Shown here in pieces: positions 42,252-51,252 of a DNA stretch of 64,000 nt. Position 1 is the stretch's first letter, and every line of letters begins with the position of its first letter. The stretch is taken from contig NZ_CP178861.1 of NCBI RefSeq assembly GCF_047344985.1, positions 1,240,001 through 1,304,000 on the forward strand, written 5' to 3'. Both the position numbers and the translations under genes were made by a program. The stretch is from Bdellovibrio sp047344985 (GTDB taxonomy: Bacteria; Bdellovibrionota; Bdellovibrionia; Bdellovibrionales; Bdellovibrionaceae). The notes under the pieces are model-generated. The model saw only the letters and a list, made by a program, of their open reading frames with translations, had not been told where the DNA came from and did no database searches.

Positions 42252-42380
42252 GTGTGAATTGCCAAAAACGTCACTATTTACAGTCTTAAATGGGTTTTCG
42301 CTGATAAAACTCCGTTAAATTCGTTCTTGGCAGGTTAGGTCTTTGCAGGAAAAGGAACGGATTTATTTCGGAGGTTCCCT

Positions 42381-42719
42381 ATGAAAGCCCTTTTTGCCAT
42401 TCTGCTCGTATCTATGTCTGTGTCTTCAGCTTTCGCTGACGGCGTTTTATCTTGCTCGGGAATCAATCAAGACAGTGATCAAAGGGAAGATGTGATTGTG
42501 ATTGAACCTGAAGTAGCGATCCTTCGTGGTGTTCAAGGCGACGCTAAGTTCTTGTCGTATCAAGGCGAGCAGGGAGACATCGCTACTTATTCAAATTCAC
42601 AATTGCTTGTAACGCTGAACTATCAAGACAGAACCATCACAACGAAAAATCGCCTTGATGGTTCCTATAAAATGCACACGAATTTTAAATGTACTGGTTC
42701 GGGCGATGATATGGATTAG
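42381..42719 (+). CDS. Small secreted hypothetical protein
   Basis: 112 aa. Signal peptide (to SAFA, residue 19); mature part has two Cys (25 and ~104) and beta-strand-like segments. GGAGG site. No family recognised. Stop codon overlaps the hflX stop by four bases. Confidence 0.75.
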   Translation: MKALFAILLVSMSVSSAFADGVLSCSGINQDSDQREDVIVIEPEVAILRGVQGDAKFLSYQGEQGDIATYSNSQLLVTLNYQDRTITTKNRLDGSYKMHTNFKCTGSGDDMD

Positions 42720-44149
42720 ATCCCAAAGCGGGTTCTAATTCTTTTCACGTCATCGGCATGAGCGCGCACTTTTAAAGTGACTCCGCGCTCATCGTAAGAC
42801 TCAGAAAGTACGCGCAGCTTTCCGCGAATCTCGCCAATAGCCCCTTGAACATCGTAAGGAATAAATAAATCCTGATCGACCATCGCTGTTTCAAAGTGCT
42901 TGACCAAGAACTCACGCAAAGACGCAACGTCTTCGGGATTCAAAGAAGACATAAAAATCGCATCTGGATATTCCGCTTTTAAACCGTCAAGCTCTTCCGG
43001 CGAAAGTTTATCGACCTTGTTTAAGACTAAAATATTTTCGATCTCTCCTGCACCGACTTCACTCAATACGGATTTCGTGACTTGCAGTTGCGAGCGGAAC
43101 GTAGAATCAGCACAGTCAACGACATACAAAAGCAAAGAAGCATTAAGCGCTTCATCCAATGTGGATTTGAAAGACGCCACAAGATCATGGGGAAGTTTTT
43201 TGATAAATCCGACCGTATCAGAAATCAAAATCTTTGGCTTTGTTTCAGGGTAAAGAATACGAACAGTGGTGTCTAAGGTCGCAAAAAGTTTATCGGCCAC
43301 TAAGACATCACTGCCGGTGAGAGCACGCATTAAAGACGATTTCCCAGCATTCGTATAACCCACAAGAGCCACAGTGATCTCTTGTCCACGGCGCGCGCGA
43401 CGGACGTCATGCTCTTGTGCAATCGAAGCAAATTCTTTTTTTAGTTCTTTGATGCGGTCGCGAATTTTACGGCGATCTAGTTCGATGCTGGATTCACCGG
43501 CACCTTTTCCACCGATACCGCCACCTTGACGATCTTCTCCGCCACCGACTTCACGCAAACGGGGAGCCACATAAGTAAGTTTTGCGATTTCAACCTGCAA
43601 ACGAGCGGCACGCGTTCTTGCGTGACGACTGAAGATCTCAATAATCACACCGGTGCGATCTAAAACTTGCGCACCGGTAGCACTCTCTAAGTTTCTAATT
43701 TGCGACGGCGAAAGTTCGCAGTCTACAACCAGAACTTGAGCCAGTTCCTTATGTGATGTTGGGTTTTCAATTTCACTGGGATCTTCCGCTTCAGTCGAAT
43801 AATCGAGATCGGCATCGAGATCTTCGAAATCAAAATCATCATCGGCGTCTTCGTCGTTGCTTTTAAATTTTAAAGCCGCTTTGTGTTTTTTCTTAACAAA
43901 TGTAGGTCCGACGACACCCGTACCGCCGGTCCATGTCGCGATGTCTTTTAGTTTTCCATCACCAAACACTGTGGCTCGGCGGTCTGATTGACGGCGCTGC
44001 GAAGTTTGACCGATGACGTTGTAGCCTAAAGTCGTTACCAGACGAGAAAGCTCGGCTAAAGACGCCTTCATTTCTTCATCAGAAACGCGGGGCAACTGAA
44101 TGCCGACAAGAAACGCATTAAGAGGTTTGTCGCTATGTACGTTTTCCAT
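42716..44149 (-). CDS. hflX: GTPase HflX, with acidic insertion
   Basis: 477 aa. Ribosome-associated GTPase that rescues or splits stalled ribosomes. G1 GYTNAGKSS (264-272), G3 DTVGF and G4 NKVD are present, as is the Gly-rich linker GGGIGGKGAGESSIELDRR before the G domain. Residues 98-128 are an unusual acidic insertion (DEDADDDFDFEDLDADLD) in the N-terminal domain. AAGGA site, 8 bp after the CvfB-like gene: last gene of the ABC-F/CvfB/HflX operon. Confidence 0.95.
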   Translation of the reverse strand: MENVHSDKPLNAFLVGIQLPRVSDEEMKASLAELSRLVTTLGYNVIGQTSQRRQSDRRATVFGDGKLKDIATWTGGTGVVGPTFVKKKHKAALKFKSNDEDADDDFDFEDLDADLDYSTEAEDPSEIENPTSHKELAQVLVVDCELSPSQIRNLESATGAQVLDRTGVIIEIFSRHARTRAARLQVEIAKLTYVAPRLREVGGGEDRQGGGIGGKGAGESSIELDRRKIRDRIKELKKEFASIAQEHDVRRARRGQEITVALVGYTNAGKSSLMRALTGSDVLVADKLFATLDTTVRILYPETKPKILISDTVGFIKKLPHDLVASFKSTLDEALNASLLLYVVDCADSTFRSQLQVTKSVLSEVGAGEIENILVLNKVDKLSPEELDGLKAEYPDAIFMSSLNPEDVASLREFLVKHFETAMVDQDLFIPYDVQGAIGEIRGKLRVLSESYDERGVTLKVRAHADDVKRIRTRFGI

Positions 44150-44157
44150 GAAGATCC

Positions 44158-44997
44158 TTATTTCGCTAAGCGAATCCCGTCGTCATCCACTGTGATCAGG
44201 CGTTTTTTATAAAGACCGCCTAAAGCAATCTTGTATTTCTTTTTACTGACACCGAACAGATTGTAAATCGTCTCCGGCGGAGTCTTGTCGTTGATCGCAA
44301 GATAGCCGCCTTTTTTCTGCAAAAGATCCAAGATCAAAGGACCGATATCCTCGGCCGCTTCATGACCCACTTTATCTGTTTTTTGCAGACTCAAATCAAT
44401 TTTACCATCGGTACGGATTTTTTTGATATAGCCCTGAGTACGCTGTCCATATCTGAGAGGTTTAAAGACTTCATTCGCGTAAAGAACGCCCCAGATTTTA
44501 TTATTCACAATGGCTTTGTAGCCCAGGTCTGTTTTACCCGCGATTAAAAGCTCCACCTCTTGACCTTCTTTCAGATCAACAGGGGATTTATCAACATGGC
44601 GATCTAAGCGCATCGAAGCCGAAATACGGTCGCTCTTATCTGTATAAATATAAACGATGATGTCTTGTCCGACTTTAGGCGTATGAATTTGTTCTGCGTA
44701 AGGAAGAAAAAGATCTTTAGAAAGACCCCAATCCAAGAAGGCGCCAACAGATTCAACGGCAACGACCTTTAACAAAGCAAAATCACCAACCATGGCCTTC
44801 GGCGTTTCTGTCGTTGCCATCAAGCGGTCGTCAGAGTCGAACATCACAAACACGTCTACCGTGTCGCCCACTTCGCATTCTTCAGGCATATAGCGTAAAG
44901 GCAAAAGGATTTCACCGTCGTCTTCGCCATCTAAAAAGACACCGAAGTCGACGTGTTTAAGAACTTTGAGCTTATTAAATCGTCCGATTTGAATCAT
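44158..44997 (-). CDS. CvfB-family S1-domain RNA-binding protein
   Basis: 279 aa. Three consecutive S1/OB-like segments (for example SVGAFLDWGLSKDLFLPYAEQ) and a C-terminal winged helix (ETIYNLFGVSKKKYKIALGGLYKKRLI), the layout of CvfB/YitL proteins that bind RNA. Start codon overlaps the ABC-F stop (ATGA), implying translational coupling. It sits between two ribosome-acting proteins, so a translation role is likely. Confidence 0.92.
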   Translation of the reverse strand: MIQIGRFNKLKVLKHVDFGVFLDGEDDGEILLPLRYMPEECEVGDTVDVFVMFDSDDRLMATTETPKAMVGDFALLKVVAVESVGAFLDWGLSKDLFLPYAEQIHTPKVGQDIIVYIYTDKSDRISASMRLDRHVDKSPVDLKEGQEVELLIAGKTDLGYKAIVNNKIWGVLYANEVFKPLRYGQRTQGYIKKIRTDGKIDLSLQKTDKVGHEAAEDIGPLILDLLQKKGGYLAINDKTPPETIYNLFGVSKKKYKIALGGLYKKRLITVDDDGIRLAK

Positions 44998-46586
44998 TGG
45001 GGCTTCTTTGACTCGATATATTCATCGTAAGTAGTAACAAGGTCTTCAACCACGCCGCCATCAAGTTCAATGATACGATTTGCCACTGTCTGTACAAACT
45101 CATGATCGTGACACGTGAAGATCACAGTTCCCTTAAAGCGCTTCACACCTTCATTCACGGCAGAGATTGATTCCAAATCCAAGTGAGCTGTCGGACCATC
45201 CATCAAAAGAACGTTGGCACCTGAAAGCATCATCTTAGAAAGCATACAGCGAACTTTTTCGCCTCCGGAAAGCACGCGAGGTTTTTTTAGGGCGTCGTCA
45301 CCGCTGAAAAGCATTTTCCCCAAGAATCCGCGCAAGAAAGATTCATCTTTGTCGTCGGAATATTCGCGAAGCCACTCCACCAAAGAATTGGCGTCAGTGT
45401 CAAAGTACTTGGAGTTGTCAGTGGGGAAGTAACTGCGAGTCGTTGTGATACCCCAATTGAAAGAACCGGAATCCGGTTCAACCTCTCCGGCTAAAATATC
45501 GAGAAGCAAAGTTTTTGCGACGTCATTTTTTCCAAGAAGAACTACTTTGTCGCCTTTTTTAATCGTGAAGCTGACGTTATTCAAAAGCAACTCGCCGTTC
45601 ACAGATTTCGTCAGTCCATTCACCGTCAAAAGATCATTACCAGCTTCACGTTTTGGATCAAAGCCGACAAACGGTTGACGGCGAGTCGACACGGGCAAAT
45701 CACCCAGATCCAATTTCTCAAGTTGTTTTTGACGGGAAGAGGCCTGACGAGATTTGGAAGCGTTCGCACTGAAACGCTGAATAAAGCTTTTAAGCTCTTC
45801 GGCTTTGTCGGCATTTTTCTTCGCTTGATCTGCGCGCAGACGTTGGCTGAGTTCCGTAGCTTGACGCCAGAATTCGTAGTTACCGGAATAGATTGTCACT
45901 TTGCTATAATCAATATCCGCCATATGTGTACAGACTTTGTTTAAGAAGTGACGGTCATGCGAAACCACAATGACAGTGTTTTCAAAGTTGAACAAAAATT
46001 CTTCAAGCCATTGAATCGCATAGATATCCAAGTGATTCGTCGGCTCATCCAGTAACAGAATATCAGGCTGACCGAACAAAGCTTGCGCGAGCAAAACTTT
46101 AACTTTGTCACCGGGATCAAGATCTTTCATCAGTTTTGCGTGAAGTGCATCAGAAATACCAAGGCCCGCCAGCATCACACCAGCTTCAGACTCGGCTTCC
46201 CAACCGTTGAGTTCCGCAAACTCTGTTTCAAGTTCAGAAGCTCTCACGCCGTCGTCTTCAGAAAAATCAGGCTTTGCATAAAGCTTGTCTTTTTCTTCCA
46301 TCACCTTAAACAGGCGATCATTTCCCATCAGCACCGTTTTTAAAACAGGGACGTTGTCATAAGCATAGTGATCTTGTTTTAAAACCGACAAACGCAAGTT
46401 CGGTGGGATCACCACTTCGCCTGTATTAGGTTCGATTTCTTTAGAAAGAATTTTTAGGAACGTGGTCTTACCGGCACCGTTGGCACCAATAAGGCCATAG
46501 CAGTTGCCGGGAGTGAATTTAACATTCACTTCATCAAAAAGTTTTTTGCCACCGAATCTTAAGCTGACGTTGGAAGTGCTGATCAT
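44994..46586 (-). CDS. ABC-F family ATPase (YbiT-like), second site altered
   Basis: 530 aa, two ATP-binding cassettes joined by a helical linker (about 237-295), no membrane part, hence ABC-F (ribosome-binding). NBD1: Walker A 34-42 and LLLDEPTNHLD (Asp180-Glu181). NBD2: Walker A GKNDVAKT (352-359, Ala where Gly is usual) and LLMDGPTAHLD (Asp463-Gly464), so the catalytic glutamate is missing. An SD-sequestering hairpin and a short upstream ORF precede it, hinting at attenuation. Operon with CvfB-like and hflX genes. Confidence 0.93.
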   Translation of the reverse strand: MISTSNVSLRFGGKKLFDEVNVKFTPGNCYGLIGANGAGKTTFLKILSKEIEPNTGEVVIPPNLRLSVLKQDHYAYDNVPVLKTVLMGNDRLFKVMEEKDKLYAKPDFSEDDGVRASELETEFAELNGWEAESEAGVMLAGLGISDALHAKLMKDLDPGDKVKVLLAQALFGQPDILLLDEPTNHLDIYAIQWLEEFLFNFENTVIVVSHDRHFLNKVCTHMADIDYSKVTIYSGNYEFWRQATELSQRLRADQAKKNADKAEELKSFIQRFSANASKSRQASSRQKQLEKLDLGDLPVSTRRQPFVGFDPKREAGNDLLTVNGLTKSVNGELLLNNVSFTIKKGDKVVLLGKNDVAKTLLLDILAGEVEPDSGSFNWGITTTRSYFPTDNSKYFDTDANSLVEWLREYSDDKDESFLRGFLGKMLFSGDDALKKPRVLSGGEKVRCMLSKMMLSGANVLLMDGPTAHLDLESISAVNEGVKRFKGTVIFTCHDHEFVQTVANRIIELDGGVVEDLVTTYDEYIESKKPQ

Positions 46587-46587
46587 G

Positions 46588-46608
46588 GGACCTCAATTAT
46601 GGAGGTCC
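46588..46608 (-). promoter_or_regulatory. SD-sequestering hairpin before the ABC-F start
   Basis: Minus strand GGACCTC (46608-46602), seven-base loop, GAGGTCC (46594-46588), one base, then ATG. The GAGG ribosome site lies wholly in the 3' arm, opposite an anti-SD-like ACCTCC. Confidence 0.65.
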
Positions 46609-46638
46609 TTAGATACTCTGAATCCGGAAAAATATCAA

Positions 46639-46710
46639 TTATTTGGCAGCTTTCTTAAGACCTTCGAAATAGAGACCTCTATAAGCGCTGTCCTTGGGCA
46701 CTTTTTTCAT
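46639..46710 (-). CDS. Short upstream ORF (possible leader peptide)
   Basis: 23 codons, MKKVPKDSAYRGLYFEGLKK plus AAK, with GAGG seven nt before the ATG. Ends 52 nt upstream of the ABC-F start and just before its SD hairpin. Codon use looks translated. It could be a leader peptide controlling ABC-F translation, or an unrelated micro-protein. Confidence 0.5.
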   Translation of the reverse strand: MKKVPKDSAYRGLYFEGLKKAAK

Positions 46711-46814
46711 GAATTCGCCTCTAAAACGAGCCTTCTCTCAACAAGTTTGCGTTTTGGCACCGCAACTTGTGCTCCAGGAAAGACTAGTCGATCCTATAAC
46801 CCAGAGGAGTTTTC

Positions 46815-47264
46815 ATGAAAAAAATGATTTTAATAGCCTTATGCAGTTTGTTTTCAATGTCAGCATTTGCAGTGGGAGCGGCTTCGAATGTTGAAGCCAA
46901 TAAGAAGCTTGTTCGCGATTTTTATGAAATGGCTTTTAACCAACACAAGCCTACCGAAGCGGCAAAAAAGTATATTGGTTCTAAATACATTCAACACAAT
47001 CCCTACGTTCCGAACGGCGCGGAAGCTTTTTATTCCTACTTTGAAAAGCATTTTAAAGAAAACCCGAAATCCCACGTTGAAATCAAACGCGTGATTGGCG
47101 ATGGCGACCTTGTAGCTCTTCATCTGCTTTCAAAACAAAACGATACGGACCGGGGTCGCGCGATTGTGGATATTTTCAGAGTTGAAAATGGCAAGATCGT
47201 TGAGCACTGGGACGTCATTCAGGAAGTGCCAGAAAAAACAGCGAACGGAAACACCATGTTTTAG
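46815..47264 (+). CDS. Secreted SnoaL-like (NTF2-fold) protein
   Basis: 149 aa with a signal peptide (to FAVG/AAS, about residue 20). The domain starts VEANKKLVRDFYEMAFNQHKPTEAAKKYIG and holds KYIQHNPYVPNG and DIFRVENGKIVEHWDVIQ, typical of SnoaL-like polyketide cyclase-related proteins. Exported, so probably a ligand binder or hydrolase-like enzyme outside the cytoplasm. GAGGAG site. The next gene follows after 6 bp. Confidence 0.9.
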   Translation: MKKMILIALCSLFSMSAFAVGAASNVEANKKLVRDFYEMAFNQHKPTEAAKKYIGSKYIQHNPYVPNGAEAFYSYFEKHFKENPKSHVEIKRVIGDGDLVALHLLSKQNDTDRGRAIVDIFRVENGKIVEHWDVIQEVPEKTANGNTMF

Positions 47265-47270
47265 GAGTGC

Positions 47271-48206
47271 ATGACGCGAAAGAATTTATTCCTTATTGTG
47301 ATCGCTTTTATTGTCGGAGTCTCCGTCTGGATATTCTTTGTCAATAAAAGCCTTAAGACGACACAAGATGTGATAGTTCAAGAAGCCACAAGACCGCAAA
47401 GACGGGTGGCTTCGCTCCCTCCGCCCACGGTAACGCCGAATAACGCCGTTAAAAATCAGTTGCAGGCAGAAATTCAATCTTTGCAGCAGCAAATCACTCA
47501 GGAACGTCAAAAGCTTGTCACGCAAAAGATGGCTTTGGACGAAGCAACGGCTCGTCAACAACAGCAGCAAAGCACTCAGCAAACGCCCGCCGCTATTTCT
47601 TCGCAAATCACCGAACGCACTTCTCAAGTTCAAAATTTTCTGGAAGAGCTTAAAAATTACGAATATGCAGAGCAAGACATCAACCGCCGAGCGACAGAAG
47701 CTTTGCGGGAACAGAGCAGTGCAGCGCAAGTGGCTCGTGATCAAATTGATGAAAACATCCGCACTCAAGAAAATCTTATCAGACAAACCAGAGAGCAGAT
47801 CGCTTATTGGCAGGGCAATTTATTTTACGTGAATGAACGTGAAGCTCGTCTCCAGGATTTACAAACTCTTTTGGAGACACAGACTAGGCAGCTTCAAGGA
47901 ATGCGCGATCAGCGTTTGGCTTTATCAGCACAAATTTTAGAAAACACGCGGGCTTTACAAAGTGAAAAAGAGCAGGCCCTCAGTGATCTTGCCGACAGTC
48001 GCAGTGACTTGCAGGATGAGATCGCTTCTTTAAGAATAGAAATCAATCGACTGCAAGGAATGCAGTATCAAACAAGAACGAGCCAAATGACAAGTCGCTC
48101 TCGTTTAACCCAAATGCAGAAAGATTTTGAAACGCAGAATCGACAGGTGCAGACCTTAGAGGCGTCCCTTCAAGAAAAAGAGCGTCAGCTTAAACTTCTC
48201 CAATAA
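47271..48206 (+). CDS. Membrane-anchored coiled-coil protein
   Basis: 311 aa. N-terminal transmembrane helix (about 7-25), a short proline-rich linker (47-62), then long coiled coil (about 65-311) very rich in Gln, Glu and Arg. GGAG site, 6 bp after the SnoaL gene. Such proteins often span the periplasm as spacers or clamps. No family named. Confidence 0.8.
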   Translation: MTRKNLFLIVIAFIVGVSVWIFFVNKSLKTTQDVIVQEATRPQRRVASLPPPTVTPNNAVKNQLQAEIQSLQQQITQERQKLVTQKMALDEATARQQQQQSTQQTPAAISSQITERTSQVQNFLEELKNYEYAEQDINRRATEALREQSSAAQVARDQIDENIRTQENLIRQTREQIAYWQGNLFYVNEREARLQDLQTLLETQTRQLQGMRDQRLALSAQILENTRALQSEKEQALSDLADSRSDLQDEIASLRIEINRLQGMQYQTRTSQMTSRSRLTQMQKDFETQNRQVQTLEASLQEKERQLKLLQ

Positions 48207-48761
48207 TTAGTATTGATTGCACCAAGGTTGAGGCGTGATGACCTTCTGGATTTCGTTGGCTCTCATGTAAAGAAATTCATTTCCTACAGCCAAACGCAGG
48301 CGCTGCGTTTTTTGCGAAAGATTCGCAGCCGTCACAATCTGTCCGTAACCATCGTTGTCTGTTTGCACAGTGCCTTGAGTTCCTTTTAAAGACCATCTCA
48401 CGGTACGGCGGTCTAATGGGCGAACGTCGTCTTCCGTCAGTACGGTGGAAATCGTCCCTTCGGAATCTCTGCATAACAAACGAAAGTGAATAACGACAAA
48501 ATGCTCTTTATGACAGTTCTGCGAACGCGAATATCCATATCCAGCGTCGCAGGTATTAAATGATTTTTCAGAATATCCTAAGGACTCACGCTCGCGATCC
48601 ATGTGCAGGTGATTTTGAAGAGCATTGTAGTCAATCGCGGAAGACGCGGGCTCGGGAGCCGTCTCAACGGGCGCAGGTGGAGTGTAAGTCGTTTCTTTTT
48701 TTGGTGCTGTCGTACATCCCGCGATCGCTGTGAGTGCAATAATTCCCAAGGCCCATTTCAT
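48207..48761 (-). CDS. Lipoprotein of unknown function
   Basis: 184 aa, lipobox AIAGC (Cys16) followed by a Pro/Thr/Glu-rich linker. Mature domain has several Cys (about 71, 83, 97, 181). Its stop abuts the convergent coiled-coil gene's stop with no gap. No family recognised. Confidence 0.8.
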   Translation of the reverse strand: MKWALGIIALTAIAGCTTAPKKETTYTPPAPVETAPEPASSAIDYNALQNHLHMDRERESLGYSEKSFNTCDAGYGYSRSQNCHKEHFVVIHFRLLCRDSEGTISTVLTEDDVRPLDRRTVRWSLKGTQGTVQTDNDGYGQIVTAANLSQKTQRLRLAVGNEFLYMRANEIQKVITPQPWCNQY

Positions 48762-48972
48762 GAGAAGTCCCCCCGCAAGTATTTATTCATCTTAAGTATG
48801 CACGAAGAAGCAGGGCTGCGCAAAGTAGAGTGAAAATGTCGAACTTTTAGATACGTGCGGGGCCAACCCTCGCCGCACTTAATGGCGTACTTTTCCTCTT
48901 AAAATTTGAAATTCTTAAAGCGATTTTTGTAGTATGTGCCGCGCCCATCAAGGCTTTACGGGGAGAATGGGA

Positions 48973-49836
48973 ATGAAGTGCGGGAGAATTTTTTTAATAT
49001 CTTTGATGCTATCAACGGTGGTGTTTGCAGCTACGGATGACGTTGCGACCAGTACGATTTCAATTCAGGAGGTTTCCGAAAGTCCCTGGCATTTTGCTTT
49101 GGATTCAGAGTTTTACATCAATCAAAAAGAGCAAGATGACAAAGGCGGGAATAGTAGAGTGACCTCGTATCATTTAGCGAGTGTAAAGTACGCCTACGAT
49201 GCCGCAACCACTTTGAAAATCGTTCCGACATTTGAAATCAATTCGGTGCCTCTAGAAAAAGACAAAGCCCGCAGTGTGAACGATGAAATTCAAAATGGAA
49301 AAACGTTTTCAGGAGCAAGATTCACAGATCCTTTTATTGCGATCAAAAAATCAGCAGGGACTGTTTTTAGCTCCGATGTGATTTCAACGGAAGTTCGTTA
49401 TTATCTTCCTGTCAGCGAGCTTTCGCAAAAGTTACAAAGTGCGGGGATTGTCCGTTTAGACACTGTTGTTCCATGGACTGTTGGTAAGTGGACTTTTTAT
49501 TATTATTTAAATCCGCGCCTTTTCTTAGAGTCTCGCAACGACAGCGAAAGATCCACCAGCCTCAGTTTCCGAGAGCATGCACTGGCTTCTTATAATTTTA
49601 CGGATTCCTGGTCGGCTTACGTGATGGTTGGACACCGTTGGCTTTTAAAAGATCAGAACTTCTTAAAAAACGAGCAGACGATTTATTTGTTGGAAGTAGG
49701 AGCGACAAAAGCCCTATCAAAAAATTTCTCAGTGACGGTTTATCTGGACAATCTTTTCGTCGAGGCCCAAGAAGACATTGAACTCTTTAAGGCCTCTAAA
49801 AACGATTTCACTCTTTATACGAGTGTAAATTTTTAA
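48973..49836 (+). CDS. Outer-membrane beta-barrel-like protein
   Basis: 287 aa from the ATG at 48973, six nt after GGGGAGA; longer in-frame starts at 48934 and 48967 lack a site. Signal peptide (to VFA). The rest alternates amphipathic strands with aromatic girdles (WTFYYYLNPRLFLESR, SWSAYVMVGHRWLL) and ends in Phe (TLYTSVNF), the mark for BAM-dependent outer-membrane insertion. Substrate unknown. Confidence 0.82.
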   Translation: MKCGRIFLISLMLSTVVFAATDDVATSTISIQEVSESPWHFALDSEFYINQKEQDDKGGNSRVTSYHLASVKYAYDAATTLKIVPTFEINSVPLEKDKARSVNDEIQNGKTFSGARFTDPFIAIKKSAGTVFSSDVISTEVRYYLPVSELSQKLQSAGIVRLDTVVPWTVGKWTFYYYLNPRLFLESRNDSERSTSLSFREHALASYNFTDSWSAYVMVGHRWLLKDQNFLKNEQTIYLLEVGATKALSKNFSVTVYLDNLFVEAQEDIELFKASKNDFTLYTSVNF

Positions 49837-49842
49837 AAATAA

Positions 49843-51183
49843 TTACTGACCGCAGATTTGGTCCAAAGTGACTTTATCTTTATCTGGATTAAAGATACGC
49901 CCCAATTTTCCGCGGATGCCACCGGAGCTGCGGCGTTCAATTTCACAAGTCTCAACACCTGCAAACTGATCAGAGATCATAATACGGTGAAGATTGATGC
50001 GAAGAGTGTCTAAGGCTGTTTCAGCCTTCACTTTGTTCACAACCGCACTCGTTAAAGAATTTCCAAGTTCAAGAACGTGCAAGATATCTGTGATACCGAC
50101 TTGGTATCTCATCAATTCTGCGTTGTAAACTTGGCGCATATTATCTTCTGCTTGAGACGCCGCCGTGTATTGTTTTTGCGCTTCTTCAAGAGCACCTAAA
50201 GTTGTTTCGATCAACTGAGCTTGGTCCAAACGAAGTTCTTTTTTACGAAGCTTCAATTGCTCGATATTCAAGTTTGAAATTTCCAGAGCTGGAAAGTAAC
50301 CAAAACCCAAATTCACAGAACCTGTTTGGGTCACAGAACTGAACGCGCCTCCAGTGGAAGGACGATTCACACCCAAAGAACTTCCAGAAAGGAAACTAAA
50401 CGCTTTACTCCACTTGTTGTACTGAGCGGCCGTAATAAGCGCACTCATCTGTGCAGCTTCAGGAGAGCTTTCGTGAACTTTATCAAGCAAAGCTTGCGGA
50501 CTCATGCTTTCGGCAGAAGAAGATGGAACGTGCACTGCTTCGAAAACGATTTCTTGATTCAACTCAAGACCTAGCATCTGGCGCACAGACGCTTTTTCAC
50601 GTTTGATCAATTCATCGACTTGCGACACTTGCACTAACGCTAACTGGGCTTGCGCTTGAGCTTGAAGATAATCTTCCTTACGAATAATACCGACCTCAGC
50701 AGGCAAGCGAAGTTGTTCTTCAATTGCTTTGAAGTTCTCATATTGTTTTTGCAAAGCTCCGCGCAATTGCATATCGCCCACGACTGTCAAATACACAGAG
50801 TACGCAGATGCGAACTGATTGAGTTGAGCTAAGTAGTAAGAAGTCCCCTGGGCTTTCAAAAGATAAGTGCTCTCTTTTAAATCCATCCACTTGCTTGGCA
50901 TCAAGAATGGCAAAAGAAAAGAAACCGAAGTCAGCATAAAGCTGGGTCCGCTTGAAATCACCGCGCCTAAATTAACGGACGGTAAAAGATTTCCGCGAGC
51001 TTGAGCGACTTGGGCTTTAGCCTGTTGAACTTCATTGAGAGCGATGGCGATATCGATGTTTCTAGAAAGAAGCATTGTGCGCAAAGACTTGGGATTGATG
51101 ACCACCGGTCCTTGTTGCTTGGGAGCCGCAAACGCTGTTGCTGTAATTAAGAAGGCAGTAAAAATCAGTGTAAGAAATCGCAT
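49843..51183 (-). CDS. TolC-family outer-membrane efflux protein
   Basis: 446 aa from the ATG at 51183, which has GGGGAGA six nt upstream. Signal peptide (to AFA). Two repeats of long coiled-coil helices with beta segments, typical of TolC/OEP proteins (IDIAIALNEVQQAKAQVAQARGNLLPSVNLGA). No inner-membrane pump partner is adjacent. C-terminal ~60 residues form a polar tail beyond the usual fold. Confidence 0.88.
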   Translation of the reverse strand: MRFLTLIFTAFLITATAFAAPKQQGPVVINPKSLRTMLLSRNIDIAIALNEVQQAKAQVAQARGNLLPSVNLGAVISSGPSFMLTSVSFLLPFLMPSKWMDLKESTYLLKAQGTSYYLAQLNQFASAYSVYLTVVGDMQLRGALQKQYENFKAIEEQLRLPAEVGIIRKEDYLQAQAQAQLALVQVSQVDELIKREKASVRQMLGLELNQEIVFEAVHVPSSSAESMSPQALLDKVHESSPEAAQMSALITAAQYNKWSKAFSFLSGSSLGVNRPSTGGAFSSVTQTGSVNLGFGYFPALEISNLNIEQLKLRKKELRLDQAQLIETTLGALEEAQKQYTAASQAEDNMRQVYNAELMRYQVGITDILHVLELGNSLTSAVVNKVKAETALDTLRINLHRIMISDQFAGVETCEIERRSSGGIRGKLGRIFNPDKDKVTLDQICGQ

Positions 51184-51252
51184 AAAGATTCTCCCCTCAA
51201 ATATGTGACCCATAGAGTTATATAGGAGGGGAGACGCTTGTCAAACGGGTCT

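Noticed and set aside
46504..46818. 104-aa plus-strand frame over the ABC-F start
   Set aside because: It is antisense to the ABC-F N-terminus and the leader ORF, with no ribosome site.
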